Positions 7,285 through 14,551 of a stretch of 24,847 nucleotides of DNA are shown piece after piece (positions within the stretch are counted from its first letter, which is position 1; every line of letters begins with the position of its first letter). Source of the stretch: a virus; the IMG/VR virus record IMGVR_UViG_3300028192_000162, positions 1 to 24,847 of that record; one strand, given 5' to 3'. Below the pieces are notes generated by a model. That model was given only the letters and a program-made list of their open reading frames with translations, ran no database searches and was not told where the DNA came from. The position numbers were made by a program, and so were the translations under genes.

Positions 7285-7740
7285 ATGAAAAAAACTAAAT
7301 TAGAAAAAACTTTGATGGAAGAGTTGAATGCTCTACTTGAAGTTGATGCCGCAGAAGCAGAAATCACTATGGCTGCCAGAGGCATTGTTGATGAATTGCA
7401 AGATGTCATCGAAAAGTTAGGTAAAATTCAAAACGACCAAATTGGTCCCCTAGCAGACGAAATGGCATATTCACATGGTCCAGACCAAGCGGCAACGTTT
7501 AGAGGTTCAGTTGATGATGCAATCAATGGTTTACTAGGACAAGCACGTTCTGCCAAAGATGCAGTAGCAGATGCAACACTTGTACTATCAGGCGAGAAAA
7601 TGGCTGATGATATGGGTGATGTTGAACTTGGTGGCGATATGGGTGCAGACTTAGAAGATGATATCACAGCAGATATGGGTGGTGATGAATCAGCATCAGG
7701 CGAAGAATCAAATCCGTTAGGCAGAGAAGAAAGAGCCTAA
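7285..7740 (+). CDS. Acidic alpha-helical probable virion protein
   Basis: The 151-residue protein has a helical N-terminal two-thirds (ITMAARGIVDELQDVIEKLG, then PLADEMAYSHGPDQAATFRG) and a strongly acidic, Gly/Asp/Met-rich tail (DDMGDVELGGDMGADLEDD). The MAARGIVDELQD...DEMAYSHG arrangement resembles small proteins I remember from marine T4-like cyanophages, some annotated as structural; I cannot confirm this here. A good ribosome binding site (GAGGAA) precedes the ATG. It lies 22 bases after the large acidic protein and one base before the next gene, so it belongs to the same late transcript. Precise role unknown. Confidence 0.82.
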   Translation: MKKTKLEKTLMEELNALLEVDAAEAEITMAARGIVDELQDVIEKLGKIQNDQIGPLADEMAYSHGPDQAATFRGSVDDAINGLLGQARSAKDAVADATLVLSGEKMADDMGDVELGGDMGADLEDDITADMGGDESASGEESNPLGREERA

Positions 7741-7741
7741 C

Positions 7742-8065
7742 ATGAAAATTAGTCTACTCTTAAAAGAGAAGGCAAACTATGATGCACAGTTAATTGGTGA
7801 CATCAACGCCTATCTTATTTCATTGAAAGCAAATGATATTCCTTCTATTGACACTGAGATGTTAGTTCGTGAATTAGCAGGAATGGGTTATACAGTAGAC
7901 GAAGAGTCTTTGGTCGATTTATTAGCAAATAGTAAATATGTATCAAAGGTTACAGTAGATACTATTGACCTAGAAAATAGATATAATAAAAATAGTGATG
8001 ATGCTGACAAAAAAGCAGTACGTAAGTTAGCAGTCAAAACAGCAAAGAAAAAGGTGAAAAAATAA
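7742..8065 (+). CDS. 107-residue hypothetical protein with basic tail
   Basis: The first 80 residues form a mixed alpha/beta domain (LIGDINAYLISLKANDIPSI, then ELAGMGYTVDEESLVDLLAN and SKYVSKVTVDTIDL). The last 20 residues are Lys-rich (RKLAVKTAKKKVKK) and could contact nucleic acid. It starts one base after the preceding stop, and its own stop overlaps the ATG of the following gene by one base (TAATG), so the three genes are tightly coupled. No named family is recognised. A virion or DNA-associated role is only suggested by context and charge. Confidence 0.78.
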   Translation: MKISLLLKEKANYDAQLIGDINAYLISLKANDIPSIDTEMLVRELAGMGYTVDEESLVDLLANSKYVSKVTVDTIDLENRYNKNSDDADKKAVRKLAVKTAKKKVKK

Positions 8066-8490
8066 TGGCATTAATAGTTAAAGGTGAACAAAAAATCATA
8101 TCAGTAGAAGAGATGAAGATTCTTACTTCGAAAAACTTAAAGAAAGATGATCCATTTGCTGGACTTTCTCCAGAAAAGAAACAACTTAGAAAAGAAGTTC
8201 AATCTGCAAAAAGACATCGTGAATTCATGGGTCGTGTTGAAGCAAACAAAACTAAGATTGTAGATGAAGTAATAGCAACAGATGAAGTAATAGCAACAAG
8301 CGAAATCGTATCAATTGCAGTAGGTGAAGAAATTTCAACTGTAGAAGAAGAAATAAAAATACCAGAAGTTGATTTCGAGTCAATGACTAAAAAGCAAATT
8401 GATATGTGGGCTGACGAAAATCTTGGTATTCAATTAGACAGACGCCACACTAAAGCAAAACTAATAGCCGAAATCAAAGAAAATCTATAA
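8065..8490 (+). CDS. Protein with C-terminal SAP/HeH-like domain
   Basis: In this 141-residue protein the N-terminal half is basic and helical (FAGLSPEKKQLRKEVQSAKR). The middle is a Val/Ile/Glu-rich linker containing the directly repeated hexapeptide DEVIAT. The last 38 residues (SMTKKQIDMWADENLGIQLD, then RRHTKAKLIAEIKENL) have the helix-extended loop-helix pattern of SAP/HeH/Rho-N-type domains, with the TKAKLI motif at the second helix. Such domains usually bind DNA or RNA, or serve as docking modules on phage structural proteins. The gene closes the late transcript that starts at 5718 and is followed by a separate promoter. The domain call is by pattern recognition only. Confidence 0.75.
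   Translation: MALIVKGEQKIISVEEMKILTSKNLKKDDPFAGLSPEKKQLRKEVQSAKRHREFMGRVEANKTKIVDEVIATDEVIATSEIVSIAVGEEISTVEEEIKIPEVDFESMTKKQIDMWADENLGIQLDRRHTKAKLIAEIKENL
8263..8298 (+). repeat. Exact 18-base tandem duplication inside a gene
   Basis: GATGAAGTAATAGCAACA is repeated twice in a row without change, encoding DEVIAT twice. Identity at all 18 positions points to a recent in-frame slippage event in a linker. Confidence 0.9.
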
Positions 8491-8495
8491 ACCAC

Positions 8496-8524
8496 TTGAT
8501 TTTTCGGTCAAAGTATAGTATACT
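8496..8524 (+). promoter_or_regulatory. Sigma70-like promoter for the exonuclease gene
   Basis: TTGATT at 8496-8501 and TATACT at 8519-8524 are separated by 17 bases. The expected transcription start falls at or next to the ATG at 8531, so the message may be leaderless. There is no Shine-Dalgarno sequence in the gap. Confidence 0.6.
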
Positions 8525-8530
8525 AGTGCT

Positions 8531-9220
8531 ATGCTTAAAGAAAAATACAAATATTCCCCAATAGACAGAGTAACAGTAAATGGTAATAGACATTATCAGA
8601 CTCCTACTGGCTCTCCATTACCCAGTGTAACCACCGTTTTAAGTTCATTAGCAGATAAGACTGCTATATATGAATGGCGTAAACGTGTCGGTAACGAAGA
8701 AGCCAATCGAATAACGAACTTAGCAACTGGTATAGGAACTCAAGTTCACTTACATTTAGAAAAACATATTCTCGCAGAAGATAGACCAGGTGGTACTAAT
8801 CTAATTCATCAGATGGCACATAGTCTTGCTGATATTGTGATAGATAGAGGACTATCAAACATAGATGAAGTTTGGGGAACAGAAGTTCCTTTGTACTATC
8901 CTGAATTATATGCCGGTACGGCAGACTGTATTGGAGTCTGGAAAGGCAGACCAGCAATGATTGATTTTAAGACTACTCGTAAGCCAAAGAAACGTGAATG
9001 GATTAACGATTACTTTCTGCAATGTTCAGCATATGCAGAAGCCCATAATAAATTATATGAAACAGAAATTAAAACATCGGTAATTATGATGATTGGTTGG
9101 GACGAAGAAGCAGATAATATGGGCAATTATCAAGAATTTGTTGTCCAAGATGAAGAATTTGACAAGTATTCAGTAGAGTGGGCTGGCAAGGTCCAAGAAT
9201 ACTTTGATAAATTTATGTAA
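8531..9220 (+). CDS. PD-(D/E)XK exonuclease, RecB-like phage type
   Basis: The 229-residue protein has the motif set of the RecB/Cas4-like PD-(D/E)XK nuclease superfamily: GTQVHLHLE (His73), GTEVPLYYP (Glu118), AGTADCIG (Asp132), MIDFKT (Asp145 and Lys147) and LQCSAYA (Gln164). The N-terminal PLPSVTTVLSSL segment is typical of phage members of this group. Such enzymes digest DNA ends, either to recycle host DNA or to prepare ends for recombination. Full length seems intact and all catalytic positions are present. It has its own sigma70-like promoter and probably a leaderless start, unlike the surrounding structural genes, which suggests expression earlier in infection. Whether it is 5'-3' or 3'-5' cannot be told from sequence. 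Confidence 0.9.
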   Translation: MLKEKYKYSPIDRVTVNGNRHYQTPTGSPLPSVTTVLSSLADKTAIYEWRKRVGNEEANRITNLATGIGTQVHLHLEKHILAEDRPGGTNLIHQMAHSLADIVIDRGLSNIDEVWGTEVPLYYPELYAGTADCIGVWKGRPAMIDFKTTRKPKKREWINDYFLQCSAYAEAHNKLYETEIKTSVIMMIGWDEEADNMGNYQEFVVQDEEFDKYSVEWAGKVQEYFDKFM

Positions 9221-9234
9221 TATTTCTTTCAAAT

Positions 9235-9242
9235 GATAAATA
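9235..9242 (+). promoter_or_regulatory. T4-like late promoter octamer (GATAAATA)
   Basis: GATAAATAC lies in the gap after the exonuclease, 23 bases before the ATG of the fibre-like gene at 9266. It is identical to the copies at 3639, 5678 and 22908. Confidence 0.72.
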
Positions 9243-9265
9243 CATACAACTAGGAGAGTAATATT

Positions 9266-10450
9266 ATGGCAACAAATGTAAAAATTCTATTAAGACGAGG
9301 CGCTAGATCCGAGTTATCAGCAGATACGTTGGAAACAGGCGAAATGGGATTCGCAAATGATACTAATCAAGTTTATATTGGTATCGATGCGGCTATTGAT
9401 GAAGTAGCCTTTGACCCATTTGCTAATGCCCACGCAACAATACAATCATGGTTAGATAACACAACAGCAGTTAAGACTATTACAGTAGACACTGGTGGAA
9501 CAGGATACGCAACGTTGCCAACAATAACTATTTCTGGTGGTGGTGGCACTAATGCAACTGCATTTGCAACTCTTACAGCAGGTGTTGTAACGGCTATCAC
9601 TGTAGTTGATTCAGGAACTGGATACACATCAGTCCCAACAGTAACTATTGCTGATGCTAATGGAACCTCTATCGCAGGTGCATTTGTAATTGGTATTGAA
9701 TATACAATATTAGTTCCAGGTGACACAGACTTCACTTTAATTGGTGCGGCAGATAGTGTTGCAGGAACAGTATTCACAGCAACAGGAGTTGGCACAGGAA
9801 CTGGAACAGCCACATATTCAGGCACGGGTGCAACAGCAACAGCATCTACTGGTTCATTAAGTTCAGAAGCAGGATTACAAGTAAACGAAGACTTGGTAAT
9901 TCCTAACGTAACTGACGTTGATGCATTACTTACTGCAATGGCAACTTATACTACTGGATATAGCATATCGTCATTTGGCAGAGCAAGAAGAAACGTAGAA
10001 GTTCTTACTGAGAATAGTTTTAATCAAGCATTTGCTAACATGCATTTACAAGCCCACGAGGCGGTAACAGGTAGACGTTCTGATTTATTTAAGAAATCAT
10101 TAGCAACAGCATCTGGCACATTTCTGAAATATGCTAAAACAGATTCCACTACATTTTTTATTGATTACTCATTAAAACAAACAGATGGTGCAAATACATT
10201 TGTTCGTGTTGGCACAATTAAAGTTATTAATGGTGTCCCTCAAGGAATTACTCAAGTTAAACTTATAGATGATAATGCAGAAATCTGGCAAGATACCCTA
10301 GGCACTATTCCAGGAACTGCTGAAGCAGACGAATTTTCTAATATTGAATTCGATTCAGTTATAGATGGTGATGATATAAAGATAAATTACACACAAGACG
10401 CAACCTTTACTACTGAAATATCATATACTGTAAAACGATGGACGATGTAA
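9266..10450 (+). CDS. Tail-fibre or baseplate-associated structural protein
   Basis: The N-terminus (about 5-40, [20 protein letters not shown] then [15 protein letters not shown]) matches the short beta module that opens many phage fibre and tropism-determinant proteins. Residues about 70-135 hold two copies of a beta-strand repeat with core [13 protein letters not shown] and [12 protein letters not shown]. Residues 143-185 form another Gly/Thr-rich module ([20 protein letters not shown]). The C-terminal 190 residues are a mixed domain with strands and no recognisable enzyme motif. A late promoter and a good ribosome binding site (AGGAGA) precede it. Modular, Gly/Thr-rich architecture and position next to the PAAR and baseplate-like genes support a fibre or baseplate role in host contact. 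No reverse transcriptase or template repeat is nearby, so no diversity-generating system is indicated. Confidence 0.82.
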   Translation: MATNVKILLRRGARSELSADTLETGEMGFANDTNQVYIGIDAAIDEVAFDPFANAHATIQSWLDNTTAVKTITVDTGGTGYATLPTITISGGGGTNATAFATLTAGVVTAITVVDSGTGYTSVPTVTIADANGTSIAGAFVIGIEYTILVPGDTDFTLIGAADSVAGTVFTATGVGTGTGTATYSGTGATATASTGSLSSEAGLQVNEDLVIPNVTDVDALLTAMATYTTGYSISSFGRARRNVEVLTENSFNQAFANMHLQAHEAVTGRRSDLFKKSLATASGTFLKYAKTDSTTFFIDYSLKQTDGANTFVRVGTIKVINGVPQGITQVKLIDDNAEIWQDTLGTIPGTAEADEFSNIEFDSVIDGDDIKINYTQDATFTTEISYTVKRWTM

Positions 10451-10462
10451 CTGTTCAGTTAC
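10447..10462 (+). repeat. 16-base palindrome overlapping a stop codon
   Basis: GTAACTGTTCAGTTAC is an exact inverted repeat (7 bp each side, 2-base loop, or 6 bp with a tetraloop) that includes the TAA stop of the fibre-like gene. No U tract follows, so it is not a typical terminator. It may stabilise the message end or be a processing site. Confidence 0.6.
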
Positions 10463-10551
10463 GATTAAATCACAAAATTCACTAATTTATACTTCAGAAA
10501 GCATATGAAGATATAAGTTTATCTAAAAATAATTAAGTGTGTACATAATTA

Positions 10552-10563
10552 TATAAATAAATA
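10552..10563 (+). promoter_or_regulatory. T4-like late promoter (TATAAATA with overlapping AATAAATA)
   Basis: The perfect T4 consensus TATAAATA at 10552-10559 overlaps a second copy, AATAAATA followed by C, at 10556-10563. The ATG at 10589 is 25 bases downstream. The gap 10451-10588 is AT-rich and otherwise shows only the palindrome at its left end. Confidence 0.72.
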
Positions 10564-10588
10564 CATATAACAATAAAGGTAGATAAAA

Positions 10589-10900
10589 ATGCTAAAAGAG
10601 AAAACGTACAACTCAGGTGATATAGTAACAGTATACTTACAAACTGGACAAGAAATATTAGGTAAATTCGTGTCAGAAGATGATAGTTCTACTATTATTA
10701 AGAAACCATTAACTGTAGCAATCGGACCAAATGGTGCGGCTTTTCAAACATTTACTGTAACAGGTGATAGTGAAAATGAAGTCTCTTTTAAGACAGGAAA
10801 AATTATTTCGGTACTAAAGACTAACGATGCAACATCAACTTCATATATAGAAGCAACATCTGGTCTTGTACTTCCTGGAGCAGGAGGGAATCTTCAATAA
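10589..10900 (+). CDS. Small beta-rich protein, SH3/Sm-like pattern
   Basis: The 103-residue protein has the alternating hydrophobic pattern of a small beta barrel: GDIVTVYLQTGQEILGKFVS, then SSTIIKKPLTVAI, later FKTGKIISVLK. The GD-x-V-x-V-x-L-x-T-G-x-E start resembles Sm-like or SH3-like barrels, as in many small phage proteins of unknown role. Residues 80-103 are a Gly/Ser/Thr-rich tail (LVLPGAGGNLQ). The gene is first in a late transcript, with AAAGG as ribosome binding site, and overlaps the PAAR gene by one base (TAATG). A baseplate or tail-tip assembly role is suggested by its neighbours only. Confidence 0.75.
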   Translation: MLKEKTYNSGDIVTVYLQTGQEILGKFVSEDDSSTIIKKPLTVAIGPNGAAFQTFTVTGDSENEVSFKTGKIISVLKTNDATSTSYIEATSGLVLPGAGGNLQ

Positions 10901-11205
10901 TGCCACAAGCCGCTAGAACAACTGACCCAATTACAGCACACATTCCTTGTTTGCCAGGAGAGTGCGGACCAGGAAGTAATAACGTGATTATTCAAGGTTT
11001 ACAAGCATACCGTGTGAGTGATAGTACAATGCCACATGACGTTCCATCATCTCCATGGCCAAAGTGTATACCACATGTTACACCATTAGTAAAAGGTTCT
11101 AAAAATGTTATCGTAAACGGTAAGCAGGCAGGCAGAGTGGGTGATACGCATTCTTGTGGCGTAGTAGTTGTCGCAGGTTCAAGTAAGGTGATTATCAATG
11201 GCTAG
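10900..11205 (+). CDS. PAAR-domain spike-tip protein
   Basis: This 101-residue protein fits the PAAR family: MPQAARTTDPITAH at the start, two repeats of the form N-x-V-I-x-G-x-Q-A-x-R-V-x-D (NVIIQGLQAYRVSD at 28-41 and NVIVNGKQAGRVGD at 69-82), and a third partial strand pair at the end. Candidate zinc ligands are His46, Cys56, His59, His84 and Cys86. PAAR proteins form the sharpened zinc-bound tip on the central spike of contractile tails (T4 gp5.4) and type VI secretion systems, and help pierce the outer membrane. A good ribosome binding site (AGGAGG) sits upstream in the preceding gene. It overlaps the next gene by 8 bases, so that gene may encode a spike- or hub-linked partner. Confidence 0.9.
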   Translation: MPQAARTTDPITAHIPCLPGECGPGSNNVIIQGLQAYRVSDSTMPHDVPSSPWPKCIPHVTPLVKGSKNVIVNGKQAGRVGDTHSCGVVVVAGSSKVIING

Positions 11206-12841
11206 TGAAGCAGAAATCGAAAGACTATATCAGTTATTTGTTGCTAAAGGCGGTGGAGCAGGAACATTCGATAACACAAATTTAACACCAAAACAATATT
11301 CTGATGCAACAGCATCGTCACAATTGACCGCATTGCAATTAGCACAATTACAAGCCAGAGAACATCAATATAATAAATCAGTTGCGTTAAATTCTATAGC
11401 AGATGAAATAGCGGCTAATAACTTTAGTAATCCATATGCGGCACGAGGAGCATATAGTTCATCGCTATTTGGATCAAGTGGATTGGCAACTGGCGCAACG
11501 AATGTAGGATTATTGAGTAGTGCATTGTCGTCATTTAGCACAGGTGAAAAGGCATTAATTTTCGCAGGAGTATTAGCCGGATCTGGCGTAGATTTAGAAC
11601 AAATTTTAAAAATTGCAGGATTATCAGCAGTAGGATTAGCAATGTTTTCATCATTGACAGACCATACGAATAATCAGACTGCAAACATACCACAAACAAT
11701 GGCAGACGCAAGTTCCCTAGCATCAATGAATTCACAATTCGGACCAGCCGGTGGTCCTTTACCACCAGGAGAAACTGATTGTACAGATTTTAATGATTTA
11801 ATGGGAATATTAGGTGGCGTATTTGATGGTACTTTAGATTTTATTGACAGTACAATTCAGGCAATTATTTCATTAATAAATCAAACAGGTGTAACAAGTT
11901 TATTAACAAGTATTATTTCAGCAGTTCAAGGAGCAGGTAGTATTGTAGGAGATGTAATAGGCGCCATAATACAAGCATTAGTTGGGGCAGGAGTAGCATT
12001 GATGAAGACTCTTTCTCCTCTAGTAGGAAAAATATTTAACGCAATCACAGACATGACAAGTCAAATTGCAAAAGAATTGGCTGGTGTAATTGATATGGCA
12101 GCGGAATTGTTACGCAAAGCACTAGCATTAGTTCTAGGCAGTGCGGCATTAGACCCTTGTCAAAGTGCAGTATTAACGAATACTGGCTCATTAGCAATGA
12201 AAGATGCAGTCGCTCTATTGAAACATCCTATGGGAACAGGCGCACCAGGTGGAATCGGCACTACAGTCGATGATAGAGCAAATTCTGAAGAAGTATTAAG
12301 AGCAATGACTAATGCAGAAGCAAAAGCATTAATTGATGATGGTGTTCCTCAATCTCCATTTACAGAAACAGCAAAATCTTATACTGCACATGATAGTTCC
12401 TTACATAATAATACTACAACATCAGATTACTGGACTCGTAAGATATTATCAACGCAATATACAAACTTAAGTAAAGAATGGATGCCATCACAGAAAGATT
12501 ACATAGTAAATGCATCAAAATTAATATCTCAAATGGAGAAAGCACAAGAGTCTAAAGAAGCCAGTCAGTATTCGTCTCGTATAAACCAATTGATATCAGG
12601 ACTCTTAGACCAGGTGGAGAATGTCAAGTCACTAAGGACAAACTATCGACAGGAGTTTACATATGTAACAAACAATATAAACATTTACGACAAGATAGAT
12701 AATGCCAACGAGATAAAAATTGCATCAAGGTATCAATCCATAATAAAACCAGCAATGACACGTACATACAATACGGCTGTCACTACATTAAATAATACAA
12801 AAACATCATGGAATAGTATTGCCGAGAAACTCTATTATTAG
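11198..12841 (+). CDS. Large hydrophobic virion structural protein, hub/tip-linked
   Basis: The 547-residue protein has an N-terminal helical segment (about 1-65, ALQLAQLQAREHQYNKSVAL), then a Ser/Gly/Ala-rich region. A long stretch of hydrophobic, glycine-containing helices spans about 105-320, including GEKALIFAGVLAGSGVDLEQ and GDVIGAIIQALVGAGVALMK. The C-terminal 200 residues are charged and helical (KLISQMEKAQESKEASQYSS) and probably coiled-coil. No enzyme motif is seen. It overlaps the PAAR gene by 8 bases, and in marine T4-like phages I remember large proteins of this kind as virion structural. A membrane-inserting or tape-like role during DNA delivery is possible given the hydrophobic core, but this is inference. 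The stop codon lies directly before a strong sigma70-like promoter. Confidence 0.78.
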   Translation: MASEAEIERLYQLFVAKGGGAGTFDNTNLTPKQYSDATASSQLTALQLAQLQAREHQYNKSVALNSIADEIAANNFSNPYAARGAYSSSLFGSSGLATGATNVGLLSSALSSFSTGEKALIFAGVLAGSGVDLEQILKIAGLSAVGLAMFSSLTDHTNNQTANIPQTMADASSLASMNSQFGPAGGPLPPGETDCTDFNDLMGILGGVFDGTLDFIDSTIQAIISLINQTGVTSLLTSIISAVQGAGSIVGDVIGAIIQALVGAGVALMKTLSPLVGKIFNAITDMTSQIAKELAGVIDMAAELLRKALALVLGSAALDPCQSAVLTNTGSLAMKDAVALLKHPMGTGAPGGIGTTVDDRANSEEVLRAMTNAEAKALIDDGVPQSPFTETAKSYTAHDSSLHNNTTTSDYWTRKILSTQYTNLSKEWMPSQKDYIVNASKLISQMEKAQESKEASQYSSRINQLISGLLDQVENVKSLRTNYRQEFTYVTNNINIYDKIDNANEIKIASRYQSIIKPAMTRTYNTAVTTLNNTKTSWNSIAEKLYY

Positions 12842-12843
12842 TA

Positions 12844-12872
12844 TTGACACGAATCCCTATTAGTGTTATAAT
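12844..12872 (+). promoter_or_regulatory. Consensus sigma70 promoter with extended -10
   Basis: TTGACA at 12844-12849 and TATAAT at 12867-12872 are separated by exactly 17 bases, and TGT directly before the -10 gives an extended -10. Every box is a perfect match. It lies right after the stop of the large structural gene and serves the P-loop kinase. The 14-mer GTGTTATAATATAG (12863-12876) recurs exactly at 24578-24591. Confidence 0.9.
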
Positions 12873-12888
12873 ATAGACCATACTTTAA

Positions 12889-12896
12889 GATAAATA
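12889..12896 (+). promoter_or_regulatory. T4-like late promoter octamer (GATAAATA)
   Basis: The octamer lies 20 bases before the ATG at 12917 and just downstream of the sigma70-type promoter. The kinase gene therefore appears to have both an early/host-type and a late promoter. Confidence 0.62.
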
Positions 12897-12916
12897 ATAG
12901 AATATCGGGAGAAGCA

Positions 12917-13630
12917 ATGCAAGTTAATGACATAATTAAAACAATTGACGAGGGATTGTATGATTCCCACATCTTCAAAGCCGTATTTATGGCTGGTGGA
13001 CCAGGTTCTGGTAAAAGCCACATCGCAAAATCAAACATATTAAAAGGTACTCATTTGAAAGTCGTAAATTCAGATGACATATTCGAGTATAAGATGGATA
13101 AACTAGGTTTGGATATTGAAGATCCAGATGTAATTTATAGTGATAAAGGACAAGAGACTCGAAATCAAGCAAAAGAAATCACAGCAAGAAAAGAACAAAT
13201 GCATCTTGATGGTAGACTGGGATTAATCATAGATGGTACTGGAAGAGAGATAACCAAGATAGCAGGTGCTAAAGAAAAGTTAGTTCAGATGGGTTATTCA
13301 TGTATGATGTTATTTGTCAATACAAGTTTAGAAGTAGCACAAGAAAGAAACCGAAATAGACCGGGGAGAACAATTAAGTCTGAAGAAGTAGAAAAAATGT
13401 GGAATGCAGTTCAAAACAACATAATGAAATTTCAACAATTATTCGGTGCAGATAAATTTCAGGTTGTAGATAATAATGGTGGGCTTGAAGACCCAGAAAG
13501 AGCAGAGAATTTTGAGCAGGTTGCAAGAAATGTTGATAGGTTTGTAAATAGACCACCAAGAAGTAAATATGCAAAGGCTTGGATTGAAGACCAAAAGAAG
13601 AAGAGAAATACAGTGAATCAGCAAAAGTAA
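12917..13630 (+). CDS. P-loop kinase (zeta-toxin/AAA_33-like)
   Basis: The 237-residue protein has a clear Walker A motif, GGPGSGKS at residues 27-34. It continues with VVNSDDIFE (about 49-57), an acidic substrate-side motif, LIIDGTGRE (Walker-B-like) at about 111-119, and an Arg-rich lid RNRNRPGRT. This order is that of small P-loop kinases such as zeta toxins, polynucleotide kinases and AAA_33 proteins. The substrate is not decidable from sequence: nucleotide, nucleic acid end, sugar or protein are all possible. It has both a perfect sigma70 promoter and a late octamer, with a good ribosome binding site (GGGAGAAG). No antitoxin-like partner is adjacent. The C-terminal 50 residues are basic (RSKYAKAWIEDQKKKRN). 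Confidence 0.85.
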   Translation: MQVNDIIKTIDEGLYDSHIFKAVFMAGGPGSGKSHIAKSNILKGTHLKVVNSDDIFEYKMDKLGLDIEDPDVIYSDKGQETRNQAKEITARKEQMHLDGRLGLIIDGTGREITKIAGAKEKLVQMGYSCMMLFVNTSLEVAQERNRNRPGRTIKSEEVEKMWNAVQNNIMKFQQLFGADKFQVVDNNGGLEDPERAENFEQVARNVDRFVNRPPRSKYAKAWIEDQKKKRNTVNQQK

Positions 13631-13634
13631 TGGA

Positions 13635-14480
13635 ATGGAATCAATAGTAGATAAATTATCTAAATTTAGAAAAGAAATAGATTTAGATTTCGTCCGAAAG
13701 ACTCACGTTCATTATTGCACACCATGTTACGCAGGTCAAATTTCTGAACCATATTTTAGGTCATGGACAAAGGGTCATATGATGTTTACGAAATATCAAA
13801 TTCCGTATACATTAACAACCTCAGCAAATGAGAGTTTAGTTTCCAGGGCAAGATGTCATATGGTAGCATATTTTATGTCTAATCCAGAAGCCACCCACAT
13901 GATGTTTATTGATGCTGATATAAACTTTGATGCGATAGATATATTACATATGCTACAACATGATAAAGATGTTATTGTGGGAGCATATCCGAAAAAACAA
14001 TTAGACTGGACATCTGTTAAAGATGCAGTTAATAGAGGACTAGACGAAGGTTCACTTAAAGATACCGCGGCAAATTACGCAATAAATTTTCTTTGGGATT
14101 ACAATGAAGAAACTGATACTCGTAGATTAGATATTCAAGATGGATTAGTTAAACTTAAAGATGCAGGCACTGGATTTATGATTATTAAACGAAGTGTTAT
14201 TGAGAAAATGATAGAAAGTTATCCAGAGTTATATTTCAATAACGACTTGCATTTAGATGAAGAGTTCTCAAAATGGACATATTTGTTTTTTGACTGTATG
14301 CACGAAGAAGATACAAAGAGATATCTTAGTGAAGACTATGCTTTTTGTCGAAGATGGCAAAAACTGGGTGGTGAAATTTGGTTAGATCCGTTAGTGAAAT
14401 TAGACCACGTTGGTCATTATACATTTAACGGCAATGTAGGAAAAATGTTTTATTCAGCAACAGAGAAAGATTTTTTATAA
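13635..14480 (+). CDS. GT-A fold glycosyltransferase
   Basis: The 281-residue protein has features of phage GT-A glycosyltransferases. The SLVSRARCHMVAYFM segment (about 67-81) precedes THMMFIDADINFDAIDILHM, with the metal-binding D-x-D at residues 93-95. It also has a conserved VGAYPKKQ loop (115-122), GTGFMIIKRSV (about 174-184), and a late SEDYAFCRRW motif that often supplies the acidic catalytic or acceptor-side residue. The enzyme probably transfers a sugar from a nucleotide donor; possible targets are phage DNA, virion proteins or host surface glycans. The start at 13635 is four bases after the kinase stop and lacks a good ribosome binding site, so translation is likely coupled. The first ATG, overlapping the previous stop at 13630, gives only five codons and is not used. 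Confidence 0.85.
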   Translation: MESIVDKLSKFRKEIDLDFVRKTHVHYCTPCYAGQISEPYFRSWTKGHMMFTKYQIPYTLTTSANESLVSRARCHMVAYFMSNPEATHMMFIDADINFDAIDILHMLQHDKDVIVGAYPKKQLDWTSVKDAVNRGLDEGSLKDTAANYAINFLWDYNEETDTRRLDIQDGLVKLKDAGTGFMIIKRSVIEKMIESYPELYFNNDLHLDEEFSKWTYLFFDCMHEEDTKRYLSEDYAFCRRWQKLGGEIWLDPLVKLDHVGHYTFNGNVGKMFYSATEKDFL

Positions 14481-14507
14481 ATGAGAGTTTAAATATATAG
14501 AGCCAAG

Positions 14508-14515
14508 CCTAAATA
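14508..14515 (+). promoter_or_regulatory. Degenerate late promoter octamer before prkA
   Basis: CCTAAATA followed by C matches GATAAATAC at seven of nine positions and lies 36 bases before the ATG, the usual distance in this window. No better promoter is visible in the gap 14481-14551, which otherwise holds only a ribosome binding site. Confidence 0.35.
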
Positions 14516-14551
14516 CTGTAAGAACTACTATATTAATGGAGATATTTAAAG

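Noticed and set aside
9373-9825. - strand frame across the fibre-like gene
   Set aside because: Opposite-strand shadow of Gly/Thr/Val repeat modules with no start signals.
9266-10450. Possible diversity-generating retroelement target
   Set aside because: No reverse transcriptase or template repeat is visible in the window, and the protein end has no obvious variable lectin fold.
13630-13647. ATG overlapping the stop of the P-loop kinase as start of the glycosyltransferase
   Set aside because: That frame ends after five codons (TAG); the ATG at 13635 opens the real frame.
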